Source of the DNA: Phycisphaeraceae bacterium
GTDB lineage: Bacteria; Planctomycetota; Phycisphaerae; Phycisphaerales; UBA1924
NCBI GenBank assembly: GCA_019636555.1
Contig: JAHBXH010000001.1
Location: 3,196,928-3,260,927 of the forward strand
Direction: 5' to 3'
DNA length: 64,000 nt
Shown here: positions 41,468 to 50,295 of the stretch, one piece after another
How the letters are laid out: each line of letters starts with the position of its first letter
Numbering within the stretch: the first letter of the stretch is position 1
The notes under the pieces: model-generated
Seen by the model: only the letters and a program-made list of their open reading frames with translations
What the model was told of the DNA's origin: nothing
Databases searched by the model: none
Made by a program: the position numbers and the translations under genes

Positions 41468-42256
41468 TCAGCCCGGATAAGTGGCGCTCGTGCGATCGGT
41501 TTCCCACACCGTCACGCGCTCAAGCGACGGACTGGCGGGGTGCGCCGCAATCACGGGCGCGAGCCGCTCGAAGCAGATGCGTGCGATGTTCTCGACTGAT
41601 GGGAGAACCCCGCCCCGCTCGATCGAAAAATCGTCGGTATCTTCGTTCAGGTGCTTGTGATCAAATCTCTTTACAACGGCGTCGTCGGTGATCGACTCGA
41701 GATCGCGGAGGGAAAAAGCGGGCACGGCATCGATCCGCACCTTGACAACCGGCTGCACCACGTAGTTGTGTCCGTGGCCCCTCGGGTTGTTGCACTTTCC
41801 GTACAGCTTCTGATTCTCTGCATCCGAGAGCGCCGGCGAGTGGAGCCGGTGAGCCGCGGAAAAATCGAAGCGTTGGCGGATGAGCGCGTGCGTCGTTTGA
41901 TTCGAGGCCATTTCGATATCATGGTACGGCGTGAGGCGCAGACGGACGCGCTCGAGTGCCGCGGGCAATCTGCCGGACAGAACCGCAACGACAGGTGCGA
42001 GCGTGCGGAATGGATCATCGCCAGAGGCGATGCTCGATTGGATCAGCGGGACGGCATCTCGGCGCACATGGGCGTCCACTGTCTTGATGTCGATGAGATA
42101 ACCGGTTTTCTGATCGATCTTGCCGCGGCAGGTGACGAGCAGCTCAAACCAGCGCCCGAACCCGGAAATGGGTGGATTACCCGCATACCCGTTCGACCCC
42201 GCCGGCGAAGGGCCGTCGTTGATCGCAAATCGGACTGATCGCGTGAGCAGATGCAT
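41468..42256 (-). CDS. Tandem-domain 6-pyruvoyl-tetrahydropterin synthase / QueD-like protein
   Basis: 262 residues with two T-fold domains. The C-terminal domain (about 125-262) is complete: zinc ligands His136, His161 and His163 ('HGHNY'), catalytic Cys155 in 'YGKCNNPRGHGH', Asp199/His200 in 'DHKHLN', and Glu251 in 'WETD'. The N-terminal domain (1-115) is related ('GRWFELLVTCRGKIDQKTGYLIDIK') but has no zinc histidines, so it is probably structural. QueD/PTPS enzymes act on dihydroneopterin triphosphate for queuosine or biopterin. No other que or folate gene is nearby. ATG 42256 is divergent to the peroxidase gene. Confidence 0.85.
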   Translation of the reverse strand: MHLLTRSVRFAINDGPSPAGSNGYAGNPPISGFGRWFELLVTCRGKIDQKTGYLIDIKTVDAHVRRDAVPLIQSSIASGDDPFRTLAPVVAVLSGRLPAALERVRLRLTPYHDIEMASNQTTHALIRQRFDFSAAHRLHSPALSDAENQKLYGKCNNPRGHGHNYVVQPVVKVRIDAVPAFSLRDLESITDDAVVKRFDHKHLNEDTDDFSIERGGVLPSVENIARICFERLAPVIAAHPASPSLERVTVWETDRTSATYPG

Positions 42257-42334
42257 GGGTTCTCGAATCCGAACCACGTCGAGCGCTGTACGATAGAAGT
42301 GCGTCCGAGGAAAAGACTCGAACGGAGGTGAAAC

Positions 42335-43048
42335 ATGGTGAATGTCGCTGCCGCGTTGTTGATTGCCATTGCAGGAAGTGTCGTTTCGGACCCGGCGGCG
42401 CAATCGACCGGCGCCTCGCCGGCGCCTGCCAAGCCCGCCGATGCTCCCTCGCCCATCGCTCCCGCCGACACGGGTGCGCCGAAGCAGGACGCGCCAAAGG
42501 CGGAGCCGGTCACGCAAGACCCCCAGACGACATCGTCATCGGAAGAGGTCGACGACGCGTATGTGCTGGGCTTCACCATGCTCGACATCGACGGAAACGA
42601 AGTAGATCTGTCAAAGTACAAGGGGCAGGTCATCATGATCGTGAACGTGGCGAGCAAATGCGGATACACGCCGCAATACGCCGGGCTGGAAAAGCTCTAC
42701 AAGGAAAAATCGGGAAAGGGGTTTGTGATTCTCGGATTCCCGGCGAACGACTTCGGCGAACAGGAACCGGGCACAAACAGCGAAATCAAGGCTTTTTGCT
42801 CGACCAAGTACAACGTGACGTTTCCGATGTTCTCGAAGATCTCGGTGCGTGGCAACGAGAAGCACCCGCTGTACAAGAAGCTTTCAGGTCAGCCAAAGCC
42901 GCTTGGGGGCGAGGGTGTACCGGGCTGGAATTTCACCAAGTTTCTCGTCGATCGGCAGGGGAATGTGGTTGCGAGGTTTGATTCCAAGATCAAGCCGGAC
43001 GATCCGACCCTCGTGAAAAAGGTCGATGAGCTCCTGGAGTCGAAATGA
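42335..43048 (+). CDS. Glutathione peroxidase-family thiol peroxidase, exported
   Basis: 237 residues. A signal peptide and a Pro/Ala-rich linker of about 60 residues precede the GPx domain (about 78-235). 'NVASKCGYTPQYAGL' gives the peroxidatic Cys; 'GFPANDFGEQEPGTN' supplies the catalytic Gln region; 'WNFTKFLVD' gives Trp-Asn. A second Cys in 'IKAFCSTKYNVTF' is the usual resolving Cys, so the enzyme is probably thioredoxin-dependent. It would reduce hydroperoxides in the periplasm. GGAGGTG 5 bases upstream fixes ATG 42335. Confidence 0.92.
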   Translation: MVNVAAALLIAIAGSVVSDPAAQSTGASPAPAKPADAPSPIAPADTGAPKQDAPKAEPVTQDPQTTSSSEEVDDAYVLGFTMLDIDGNEVDLSKYKGQVIMIVNVASKCGYTPQYAGLEKLYKEKSGKGFVILGFPANDFGEQEPGTNSEIKAFCSTKYNVTFPMFSKISVRGNEKHPLYKKLSGQPKPLGGEGVPGWNFTKFLVDRQGNVVARFDSKIKPDDPTLVKKVDELLESK

Positions 43049-43100
43049 GAAAGCCAAGGCCCGCAGGACCGCCGGCCCCGTTCAGGTATCATGACCGGTG

Positions 43101-46100
43101 ATGAAACAAGGAAGCGGTCGCCAAGGAACGGCAAACCACCGATCGGCGCAGGCGGGCGCTCGCGCCGTGGTCTGCTGCGCAGGACTCGCACTGTGTCTGG
43201 CGTTGCAGCCGGAAGCAAAGGTTCGAGCGGAATCCCCGATTGACAACCTGATGGGCCGTCGCGCCACCGACAGCAACGACGAGTTCACCGGACGGGATTT
43301 CGGAGGCCTGCGGTTCCCTATGCGAACAGTTCGCGGGCCCGTTTCGTTCGGCGCGGCCCGCGTGACGACGTGGACGCGGGAATCCTCCGCCACGGGAACC
43401 ACGATTCAGCAGATGCTTCTGGCCGGCGACGTGAAGGTGACTCTCGGTGTCTACCACTTTTCCGCGGCACGAGCTGTTGTATTCATCGAAAAACTCGCGG
43501 ATGCGAGCGAAGAGCAGGAGGCCGAAGACGTCCCAGTTCCGTTCGCGCCCGACGCGAGCGCGGGGGTCTATCAGATCTACGTCTATTTCGATCGTGTTTC
43601 TTCGCCGATGGCGGAAATCTCGGTCAGCGTGCAGGCCAATCGGCTTCCGGTGCGCGCGGTGATCGAACCCGAGAGCGGAATCGACCTGCAGTATGACCTT
43701 TTGATGACCGGCGAACCTCTGGACCCGCTGATCGGCGAGGCCGAGCGTGCGCTGGCCAACATTCTGCGCGAGCAGGAAGGCGCGGAGTCGGTCGCGACCG
43801 CACAGCCCGATCTCGACAGCCGAAAGCGGTTGTCGGCGCCGATTCCCGCGGAATCGCGTTCGTATCTCCCCCCCACCGCAAGCCAGCTCGCGGCGAGTGC
43901 GTCGGACAACATGGACGCGACCACTCTGCAGAACGTCGCGTTTACGGGTCCGATCTTTGCGAAAGACGGCATTTTCACCATCGCCCCCGGCGACATCACG
44001 CTGATCTCGGGTGAGGACGAGAATTCGCTGCTGATCTCGAACGGTCTGGTCGTGCAGTACTCGGACACGCGCAGCGGACGGACGCTGCAGCTCACCGCAC
44101 AGCGCGGCGTGGTCTTCACCGATCCGAGCGAGATCCAGGACATGGGTCGGCTCCGCGCCTCCGACATCCGCGGGTTTTATCTCGAGGGCGATGTGATCGC
44201 CTCCGATGGTCAGTACACGTTGCGCGGGCCGAAGATCTATTACGACGTTCGGCGCAACAAGGCGATCGTGCTCGATGGAGTATTCTGGACGTACGACCAG
44301 CAGCGGCGGTTGCCCCTGTACGTGCGCGCCGACACGATCCGGCAGAAATCGAGCAATGAGTTCGTCGCGAAGCGAGCGCGACTGGCGACCAGCGCATTCT
44401 TCAATCCGGATTTCTCGATCGGCACGACCACCGTCACGCTCACGCGGCGCCAGGTTGCGAGCAAGCCCGAGGGGCTCCTGCCGACGATCGAATCATGGAC
44501 CAGCGGCGGCCAGGGACAGGGCCCCGCTCCGAGCGGCGCCACCGCTCCCGGTCAGACGATGGGTGTTCGCGGGATGGCGACGGCCGGAGACGCGGGAGGT
44601 GTCGGTCGCGTGCCCACCACCGGCTACGAACTCGAGACGGACCTGATCACCGCTTCGGCGCTCATGCCTTCGATGGTGACGGAAAACTACATAGACGCCA
44701 GGAACATCACGCTCAACGCCGAAGGAATCCCGTTCTTCTACTGGCCTTTTTACGAAGGCACGGTCGATGAACCGCTGCTCCGCGACCTGCGCGCCGAGAA
44801 CCGCACAGCTTCGGGCTTTGCGCTCAAGAGCCGATGGAACGCGTACAAGCTCATCGGCCTGAAGGGGACACCCTTCACCCGCGCGGATGTGATGCTCGAT
44901 GCCTATTTCAGCCGCGGCCCCGGCGCCGGCACCAATCTGGCCTGGGCCGGTCCCGACGCGAACGGCAGCGCGCTCGCGTACGGGCTTTTCAACGATCACG
45001 GAACCGATGTCCTGCCGACCGGTGAGCGGCACAAGTATGACGGCGAGAACCGCGGCATCGTGCTGGTGGATCACGCGCTCGCGCTCAATGAACGCTGGAC
45101 GCTGCTCGGCGAGGGTGCGTACCAGTCGGATGCGAACTTTGTCGAGTCGTTCTATCCGGAAATGGCGGAGGTCCGGCGCGAATTCACGACACAGATGTAC
45201 CTGCGCCGGATCGAGGACAACACCGAGTTCAACGTGAATCTCAAGGGCTCGTTCAACGACTTCATCACGAACGAGTATCTGCTGCAGAGCCAGGGCTACT
45301 ACGTGTCGAAGGCTCCGGAATTGCAGTATCTGCGCCAGGCCGACCCGCTGCTCTCGAGTTGGTTCGGCGACGTGCTGACGTGGACGCAGGAGTATCGCGC
45401 GGGGATGATGGGGATGAAGTTCGACTCGGTGACGCCCTCGTACCGAGGCTTTTCGAATCCCGTGCAGTCGCAGCAGATTTTCGGGATCGATCCGAACCAG
45501 ACACTCAACCAGAGCCTCACAGCGCAGGGCTATCTGCCGCAGCAGGTCTTCCGCTTCGATACGCGCCAGCAGGTGGACGCGAAGATCGAGATGGGGCCCG
45601 TGAATTTCGTCCCGTTCGGCGTCGTTCGGCTCACGGCGTACGACCATGATTTCCAGCAGTTCAGCAGCAACGTCGGCAGCGACGAAACCGACCGGTATCG
45701 CATCTGGGGTTCGACGGGCGGCACTCTCAGCACGCAGATTCAACGCGTGGACAACTCCGTCGATTCTCGCCTGTTCGACTTGCACCGGATGCGCCACATC
45801 ATCGAGCCGTCGGTCACGCTGTTCACCGCCGCGACCAACCGCGACGAGACGACGCTTCCTACATACGACGAGAATGTCGAATCGATCGCGAAGGGCTCGT
45901 CGTTCCGCGCCGGCGTGAACCAGATCTGGCAGACGCAGCGCGGCCGGCCGGGTCACTACTACAGCGTGGACGTATTCACGCTTGATGTGAACTACATCGA
46001 CTCGACGTCCGAAACCGACATCCGATCACCCGTCGGGCGGTTCTTTGATTTCCGACCGGAGCTATCCACTTTTGGGAACTACGGCACGGTGGACTCGGCG

Positions 46101-46514
46101 TGGCGCGTCACCGATGCCACGACGTTGACCGGCGGGACGGTCTATGACTTCGATCTCAATCAGCAGGCCAGGACATCGGCCGGAATCATCGTGCAGCAGA
46201 CTCCGGACGTGACCGCGAACGTCGATTTCAGGTATCTCAACGCACTCGACCTGACCACGCTCGGGGGCGGGCTGGCGTACAGGCTCGCAAATCAGTACAT
46301 CGTGACGGTGAGCGCCAGCTACGACCTGACGAGCAACCAGCTCCAGGGCATTGGTGCGGAAGTGAAACGCGATTTCCAGAGCGTACGGCTCGGCTTCAAT
46401 ATCGCCCGAAGCGTGATCTCCGGCGAGACACGATTCGGCTTCACGCTGACGCCCCGCATCGGCGAAACACGGGGCCGAACTCCGATTCTGGGAGAACAGG
46501 CGCAGGTGAGATAG
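43101..46514 (+). CDS. LptD-like outer-membrane LPS assembly protein
   Basis: 1137 residues. An N-terminal signal and a poorly conserved region (1-270) precede OstA-like beta-jellyroll repeats (about 275-450, 'LQLTAQRGVVFTDPSEIQ', 'LRGPKIYYDVRRNKAIVLDGVFW'). The LptD barrel domain follows with 'ENYIDARNITLNAEGIPFFYWP', where classical LptD has 'PVFYLPY', and ends in aromatic strands. Residues about 470-510 are a low-complexity linker. Family role: final insertion of LPS in the outer leaflet with LptE; Cys pairs used by E. coli LptD are absent. Start is ATG 43101, with a GTG just before it. Confidence 0.8.
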   Translation: MKQGSGRQGTANHRSAQAGARAVVCCAGLALCLALQPEAKVRAESPIDNLMGRRATDSNDEFTGRDFGGLRFPMRTVRGPVSFGAARVTTWTRESSATGTTIQQMLLAGDVKVTLGVYHFSAARAVVFIEKLADASEEQEAEDVPVPFAPDASAGVYQIYVYFDRVSSPMAEISVSVQANRLPVRAVIEPESGIDLQYDLLMTGEPLDPLIGEAERALANILREQEGAESVATAQPDLDSRKRLSAPIPAESRSYLPPTASQLAASASDNMDATTLQNVAFTGPIFAKDGIFTIAPGDITLISGEDENSLLISNGLVVQYSDTRSGRTLQLTAQRGVVFTDPSEIQDMGRLRASDIRGFYLEGDVIASDGQYTLRGPKIYYDVRRNKAIVLDGVFWTYDQQRRLPLYVRADTIRQKSSNEFVAKRARLATSAFFNPDFSIGTTTVTLTRRQVASKPEGLLPTIESWTSGGQGQGPAPSGATAPGQTMGVRGMATAGDAGGVGRVPTTGYELETDLITASALMPSMVTENYIDARNITLNAEGIPFFYWPFYEGTVDEPLLRDLRAENRTASGFALKSRWNAYKLIGLKGTPFTRADVMLDAYFSRGPGAGTNLAWAGPDANGSALAYGLFNDHGTDVLPTGERHKYDGENRGIVLVDHALALNERWTLLGEGAYQSDANFVESFYPEMAEVRREFTTQMYLRRIEDNTEFNVNLKGSFNDFITNEYLLQSQGYYVSKAPELQYLRQADPLLSSWFGDVLTWTQEYRAGMMGMKFDSVTPSYRGFSNPVQSQQIFGIDPNQTLNQSLTAQGYLPQQVFRFDTRQQVDAKIEMGPVNFVPFGVVRLTAYDHDFQQFSSNVGSDETDRYRIWGSTGGTLSTQIQRVDNSVDSRLFDLHRMRHIIEPSVTLFTAATNRDETTLPTYDENVESIAKGSSFRAGVNQIWQTQRGRPGHYYSVDVFTLDVNYIDSTSETDIRSPVGRFFDFRPELSTFGNYGTVDSAWRVTDATTLTGGTVYDFDLNQQARTSAGIIVQQTPDVTANVDFRYLNALDLTTLGGGLAYRLANQYIVTVSASYDLTSNQLQGIGAEVKRDFQSVRLGFNIARSVISGETRFGFTLTPRIGETRGRTPILGEQAQVR

Positions 46515-46538
46515 GCGCGGTGATCCCGGGACGAATCG

Positions 46539-47411
46539 CTATTTCAGAGGCGGTGTTTTCGGCGTGCCACCCGATGAGCCTGACGGGTCGCTCAGCCCGC
46601 GCGTCCTTCGTTCGGCGGCGGTCAGCCGGTCGATCGCGATGATCGCGAAGGGCAACGAGGTGAAAGCCTTCTCGCCCGCCACGCGTGCCGTGTCGTTGAG
46701 CGACTTCAGCTTGCCGTCGCGCACGTCCTGGGTGAGGTCCTTGACAATGTTGTCGAGTGTCGCGATGAGTCCCGTGTACGTCCGCCACGCTTCCGGAGTC
46801 TTGAAGAAGTATCCGTTCAGGATCGGAAGATCGATCGGAAGAACGAAGTACCACCGCTTGTCCTTTGGATCCTGTTTGAGCAGGATCGGAACGGCGGGGA
46901 TAATCGGGCCGCCCTTGTACAGCAGCGAGCTGGTTTCCTGGTCGAGCTGCAGCGCGGTCAGATTCGCGCTCTCTTCCTCGAGGGCTTCAAAGGGGGACGC
47001 GAAGAGCCGCGTGAGCGACGAATTCATGGCGTCAGCCGGAGAGCCGTCGCGCCGGCTGGTCGCGCGTCCTCCCGTGAAGGTGCGGGCCAGACCGGAAAGC
47101 CCGGAGTTCGCAGTTTGCGAGGCGGCCTCCTCCCGAAGCTTTCGGACTTCTTCCGGAAATGCGCGATTGAGTTCCATCGCCAGATCCTGGAGGTGCGCGA
47201 GGGTGTGGCCGAGCCGGTTGAGGCAACGACGCATGTTTTCGTCGTCGGAGTGGATGAGCTTGACCAGCAGTCCGGCCTTGCCGTCCTTCACCATCTGCTT
47301 CGCGGTTGCGATCGTCGCTTCCGGACTCGCCTGCGAGTATCCCGGATCGCGCGAGCACGAGGCCAGCACGATCACGAGAGGGCTCAGAATCCACCGGAGC
47401 ACACCGCACAC
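46539..47411 (-). CDS. Hypothetical lipoprotein downstream of thiG
   Basis: 290 residues from GTG 47411, with GGGAGAG 5 bases upstream, 2 bases after the thiG stop. 'PLVIVLASC' is a good lipobox (Cys19). The mature protein is mainly helical with charged residues ('MVKDGKAGLLVKLIHSDDENMRRCLNRLG') and a central hydrophobic 'GGPIIPAVPILLKQDP' segment followed by 'RWYFVLPIDLPILNGYF', which looks like a small alpha/beta domain. No family is recognised. Its position suggests co-transcription with thiSG, but the lipoprotein signal argues against a thiamine enzyme. Confidence 0.7.
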   Translation of the reverse strand: MCGVLRWILSPLVIVLASCSRDPGYSQASPEATIATAKQMVKDGKAGLLVKLIHSDDENMRRCLNRLGHTLAHLQDLAMELNRAFPEEVRKLREEAASQTANSGLSGLARTFTGGRATSRRDGSPADAMNSSLTRLFASPFEALEEESANLTALQLDQETSSLLYKGGPIIPAVPILLKQDPKDKRWYFVLPIDLPILNGYFFKTPEAWRTYTGLIATLDNIVKDLTQDVRDGKLKSLNDTARVAGEKAFTSLPFAIIAIDRLTAAERRTRGLSDPSGSSGGTPKTPPLK

Positions 47412-47413
47412 GT

Positions 47414-48286
47414 TTACTCTCCCGGGATGTGGGCGATCACGCCTTCCCACGGGCTGCTGGCCGTTGCGTAGAGCCGCTTGGGAATCCGGCCCGCGAGATA
47501 CGACTGGCGCCCGGCAATCACGGCATGGCGCATCGCGTGCGCCATCATCACAGGGTCCTTCGCGTGCGCCACGGCGGTGTTGAGCAGCACGCCGTCCGCA
47601 CCGAGTTCCATCGCGACCGATACGTCGCTCGCGGCCCCGACTCCGGCATCGACGATGACCGGAAACATCGGGTCGCCCTGCTTCAGAAGTTCGAGACAGA
47701 GCACGATGTTCGCGCGATTGAGGACTCCCTGCCCGCTGCCGATCGGCGAGCCGGCCGGCATCACGCTCGTCGCGCCGGCTTCCTTGATTCGGAGCGCCGC
47801 GATCGGATCGTCGCTCGTGTACGCGAGAACGCAAAAGCCGTCCTTCACGAGTTCTCGCGTCGCCTCGACGGTGCCCGCGGGGTCTGGCAGAAGTGTTTTC
47901 TTGTCGCCGAGCACTTCGAGCTTCACCCAGTCGGCGCCCGCGTTTCCGGCCTGAGAAAGCAGTTCGCGACCGAGCCGCGCAACGCGAACCGCATCGGACG
48001 CGCTGAAGCATCCCGCGGTATTCGGAAGAATTGCGTACCGCGACAGGTCGATGAATTCGAGCAGACTCTTTCCCGCTTCATTGAAAAGCCGCTCGCGGCG
48101 TACCGCCACGGTGATCACCTCTGCACCGCTCGCCTGGAGCGAATCTCGCATCAATTCCATCGAAGCGTATTTACCGGTTCCGACGAAGAGGCGGCTGCTG
48201 AAAACTCGACCGCCGATGGCGAGCGGCGCGAGCGCCCGCTCGGGGCCCTCTGGATGCGTGGGCTTGATCTCGACTTGCGCGGGCAT
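47414..48286 (-). CDS. thiG: Thiazole synthase
   Basis: 290 residues, TIM barrel. It condenses deoxyxylulose phosphate, dehydroglycine and ThiS-thiocarboxylate sulfur to the thiazole phosphate of thiamine. '[12 protein letters not shown]' opens the barrel, 'WVKLEVLGD' contains the Schiff-base Lys, and '[14 protein letters not shown]' and '[31 protein letters not shown]' are the phosphate-binding loops. Its ATG overlaps the thiS stop as TGATG, so the two are translationally coupled. A glycine/tyrosine source (ThiO/ThiH) is not in the window. Confidence 0.96.
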   Translation of the reverse strand: MPAQVEIKPTHPEGPERALAPLAIGGRVFSSRLFVGTGKYASMELMRDSLQASGAEVITVAVRRERLFNEAGKSLLEFIDLSRYAILPNTAGCFSASDAVRVARLGRELLSQAGNAGADWVKLEVLGDKKTLLPDPAGTVEATRELVKDGFCVLAYTSDDPIAALRIKEAGATSVMPAGSPIGSGQGVLNRANIVLCLELLKQGDPMFPVIVDAGVGAASDVSVAMELGADGVLLNTAVAHAKDPVMMAHAMRHAVIAGRQSYLAGRIPKRLYATASSPWEGVIAHIPGE

Positions 48287-48486
48287 CAACCACCCCCCAC
48301 GAGCGTGACGATCTCGACGCGGTCGTTTTCCATCAGAAGACGCGCCTCGTGATCCCTGCGGGGAACGAGCGATTCATTCACCTCGGCGGCGCACGCCCTT
48401 TGACCAAGACCCAACCGCTCGATCAGCTCCCGGACCGATGCACCTTCCGGCACCTGGGTATTCTCTCCGTTGACGACGATGTTCAC
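48286..48486 (-). CDS. thiS: Sulfur carrier protein ThiS
   Basis: 66 residues, ubiquitin-like beta-grasp. '[27 protein letters not shown]' is the family N-terminus, and the protein ends in 'VGGG', providing the C-terminal Gly-Gly that is adenylated and thiocarboxylated. It donates sulfur to ThiG, encoded next. The upstream 160 bases contain no recognisable TPP riboswitch core. Confidence 0.94.
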   Translation of the reverse strand: MNIVVNGENTQVPEGASVRELIERLGLGQRACAAEVNESLVPRRDHEARLLMENDRVEIVTLVGGG

Positions 48487-48647
48487 GCGAAAATCGTAGG
48501 TGGCGGTGTGGCCCGGTCGGCTGGTGGAACGCGTTCAACGCTGGAAAGCCATTCTCGGTCCTGCTAGGCTCCGGCCCTTCCTCAGCGCCACGGCGCGCTC
48601 GCGGCCGGATCGACGCCGATCGAACCGATGATTGCTGGAAACTCCGG

Positions 48648-49403
48648 ATGGAGCACGCGCGGGATCTTGTCATCGTTCTCCTCCAGAAGGAGCTCAAGGT
48701 CCGCTATCAGGCGACCGTGCTGGGCTACTTCTGGTCCGTGCTGCAGCCACTTGCGATGGCGATGGTCTTCCTGTTCGCGTTCAAGATCGTTCTCAAAAAC
48801 AACGTCGAGGACTACCCGCTGGTCCTGATCACCGGCCTCTTCCCCTGGCAATGGATGTCGAATTCGGTGAACGTGGGAAGCGGCATCTTTCTGGCGAATC
48901 GCAGCCTGTTGAAGAGAGTGGCTTTCCCTCGATTCACGCTCGTGCTCGCCGCGGCACTGAACGAGATGACGCATTTTTTCTTCTGTCTTCCCGTTATCGG
49001 GGTCTTCATGTTGTGGTACGGACATCGTCCGACCGCGGAATGGCTCTACCTCTTGCCCGCGGCATTCGGCCTTCAGATCATCACGGCCATCGGACTGATG
49101 CTCATCGTCGCGACGGCCAACATGTTCTTCCGGGACATGGAGCGGCTCGTCGGCCTCGCGATGATGCTCGCGTTCTATCTGACTCCGATCATCTATCCGT
49201 CGGATATCGTGCCGGAGAACATGCGCTGGATCATGTATCTGAATCCCTTCGCCGGGATCACCGGGATGTGGCGCGCGGTCTTCCAGAATCGACCGCTCGA
49301 TCTCTGGCTCACCGCGTCATCGGCGGCCTGGGGCGTGCTGCTGCTCGCGGGAGGCACGATTCTCTATAACCGACTGAAATGGAGATTCGCGGAGGTTGTC
49401 TAA
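48648..49403 (+). CDS. wzm: ABC-2 polysaccharide exporter permease (Wzm/KpsM type)
   Basis: 251 residues with six membrane helices. 'LQKELKVRYQATVLGYFWSVLQPL' is the amphipathic start of ABC-2 polysaccharide permeases; 'FYLTPIIYPSDIVPENMRWIMYLNPFAGITGMWR' is the conserved C-terminal signature. It forms the channel for lipid-linked O-antigen or capsule transfer across the inner membrane. The stop codon overlaps the ATPase gene by 8 bases, indicating coupling. Confidence 0.93.
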   Translation: MEHARDLVIVLLQKELKVRYQATVLGYFWSVLQPLAMAMVFLFAFKIVLKNNVEDYPLVLITGLFPWQWMSNSVNVGSGIFLANRSLLKRVAFPRFTLVLAAALNEMTHFFFCLPVIGVFMLWYGHRPTAEWLYLLPAAFGLQIITAIGLMLIVATANMFFRDMERLVGLAMMLAFYLTPIIYPSDIVPENMRWIMYLNPFAGITGMWRAVFQNRPLDLWLTASSAAWGVLLLAGGTILYNRLKWRFAEVV

Positions 49404-50157
49404 GGAACCAGTCATCCTGGTCGAGGGCGCGAGCAAGTGCTACACGATGCACGCGATGGCGCACTCGGGGCTGAAGAAATACATCCTCAGCCTGCCGTCT
49501 CGTTTGCGCCGACGCGCACCGCGACAGATATTTCACGCGCTCAAGAACGTCTCGTTCCGCGTGGACGAAGGAGAGAGTCTCGGACTGATGGGGCGCAACG
49601 GATCGGGGAAGAGCACGGCGCTCAGCCTTATCGCCGGCGTTCTGAAACCCGATGAAGGGCGCGTCAAAACCCGCGGCAGAATCTGTCCGCTGCTCGAACT
49701 GGGCGCCGGGTTTCATCCGGATCTGACGGGACGCGAGAACATCATCCTCAACGGCGTTCTCCTCGGAATGCTCCGGCGCGAAGTGCAGAAGCGGAGTGAA
49801 GAGATCATCGCATTCTCCGAACTCGGCGTCTTCATTGAAGAGCCGATCCGCACCTACTCGATGGGGATGCTCGCGCGTTTGGGGTTTTCGGTGGCGGCGC
49901 ATCTCGACCCCCAGATACTTCTCGTCGACGAGATTCTTTCGGTGGGGGACGCGGCGTTTCAGGCCAAGTGCATGGACCGCTTCCGGCAGTTTCGAAGCCG
50001 CGGCGTCACCACCCTGTTCGTAAGCCATGATCTTGCGACGGTGCGGGCGGTATGCGATCGGGCGATCCTTCTGACGCACGGCGAAATACGAGCGAACGGG
50101 CCTGTCGAGGAAGTCGCCGCGTCCTATGATCGCGTTCTGTCGGGGGCGGCAACCTAG
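49396..50157 (+). CDS. wzt: ABC exporter ATPase (Wzt type, short form)
   Basis: 253 residues counted from a TTG that overlaps the wzm stop; the exact start is uncertain. Walker A 'GRNGSGKS' (66-73), a 'YSMGMLARLGFSVA' region acting as the ABC signature, Walker B 'ILLVDEILSVGD' and switch His in 'LFVSHDLA'. The N-terminal 'FHALKNVSFRVDEGESLGLMG' is typical for Wzt/TagH. The C-terminal carbohydrate-binding domain of long Wzt proteins is absent, so export should not depend on a modified chain end recognised by this subunit. Confidence 0.92.
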   Translation: MSKEPVILVEGASKCYTMHAMAHSGLKKYILSLPSRLRRRAPRQIFHALKNVSFRVDEGESLGLMGRNGSGKSTALSLIAGVLKPDEGRVKTRGRICPLLELGAGFHPDLTGRENIILNGVLLGMLRREVQKRSEEIIAFSELGVFIEEPIRTYSMGMLARLGFSVAAHLDPQILLVDEILSVGDAAFQAKCMDRFRQFRSRGVTTLFVSHDLATVRAVCDRAILLTHGEIRANGPVEEVAASYDRVLSGAAT

Positions 50158-50295
50158 GCGTTCGGGCCGGATTCCGTGCGGGGCCAACTCGAAGCACCTC
50201 AAGGGTGGCAGTCGCCGAGGAGAGCGCACCGGTTCGGGATGCCGCGAGCTGCAAAATCGCGATCCAGGACCGGTTCATTGGAGAATCACGAACAC

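Noticed and set aside
48487..48647. TPP riboswitch upstream of thiS
   Set aside because: Neither the CTGAGA nor the ACCTGAT/GGATAATGCCAGCG core words were found on the minus strand.
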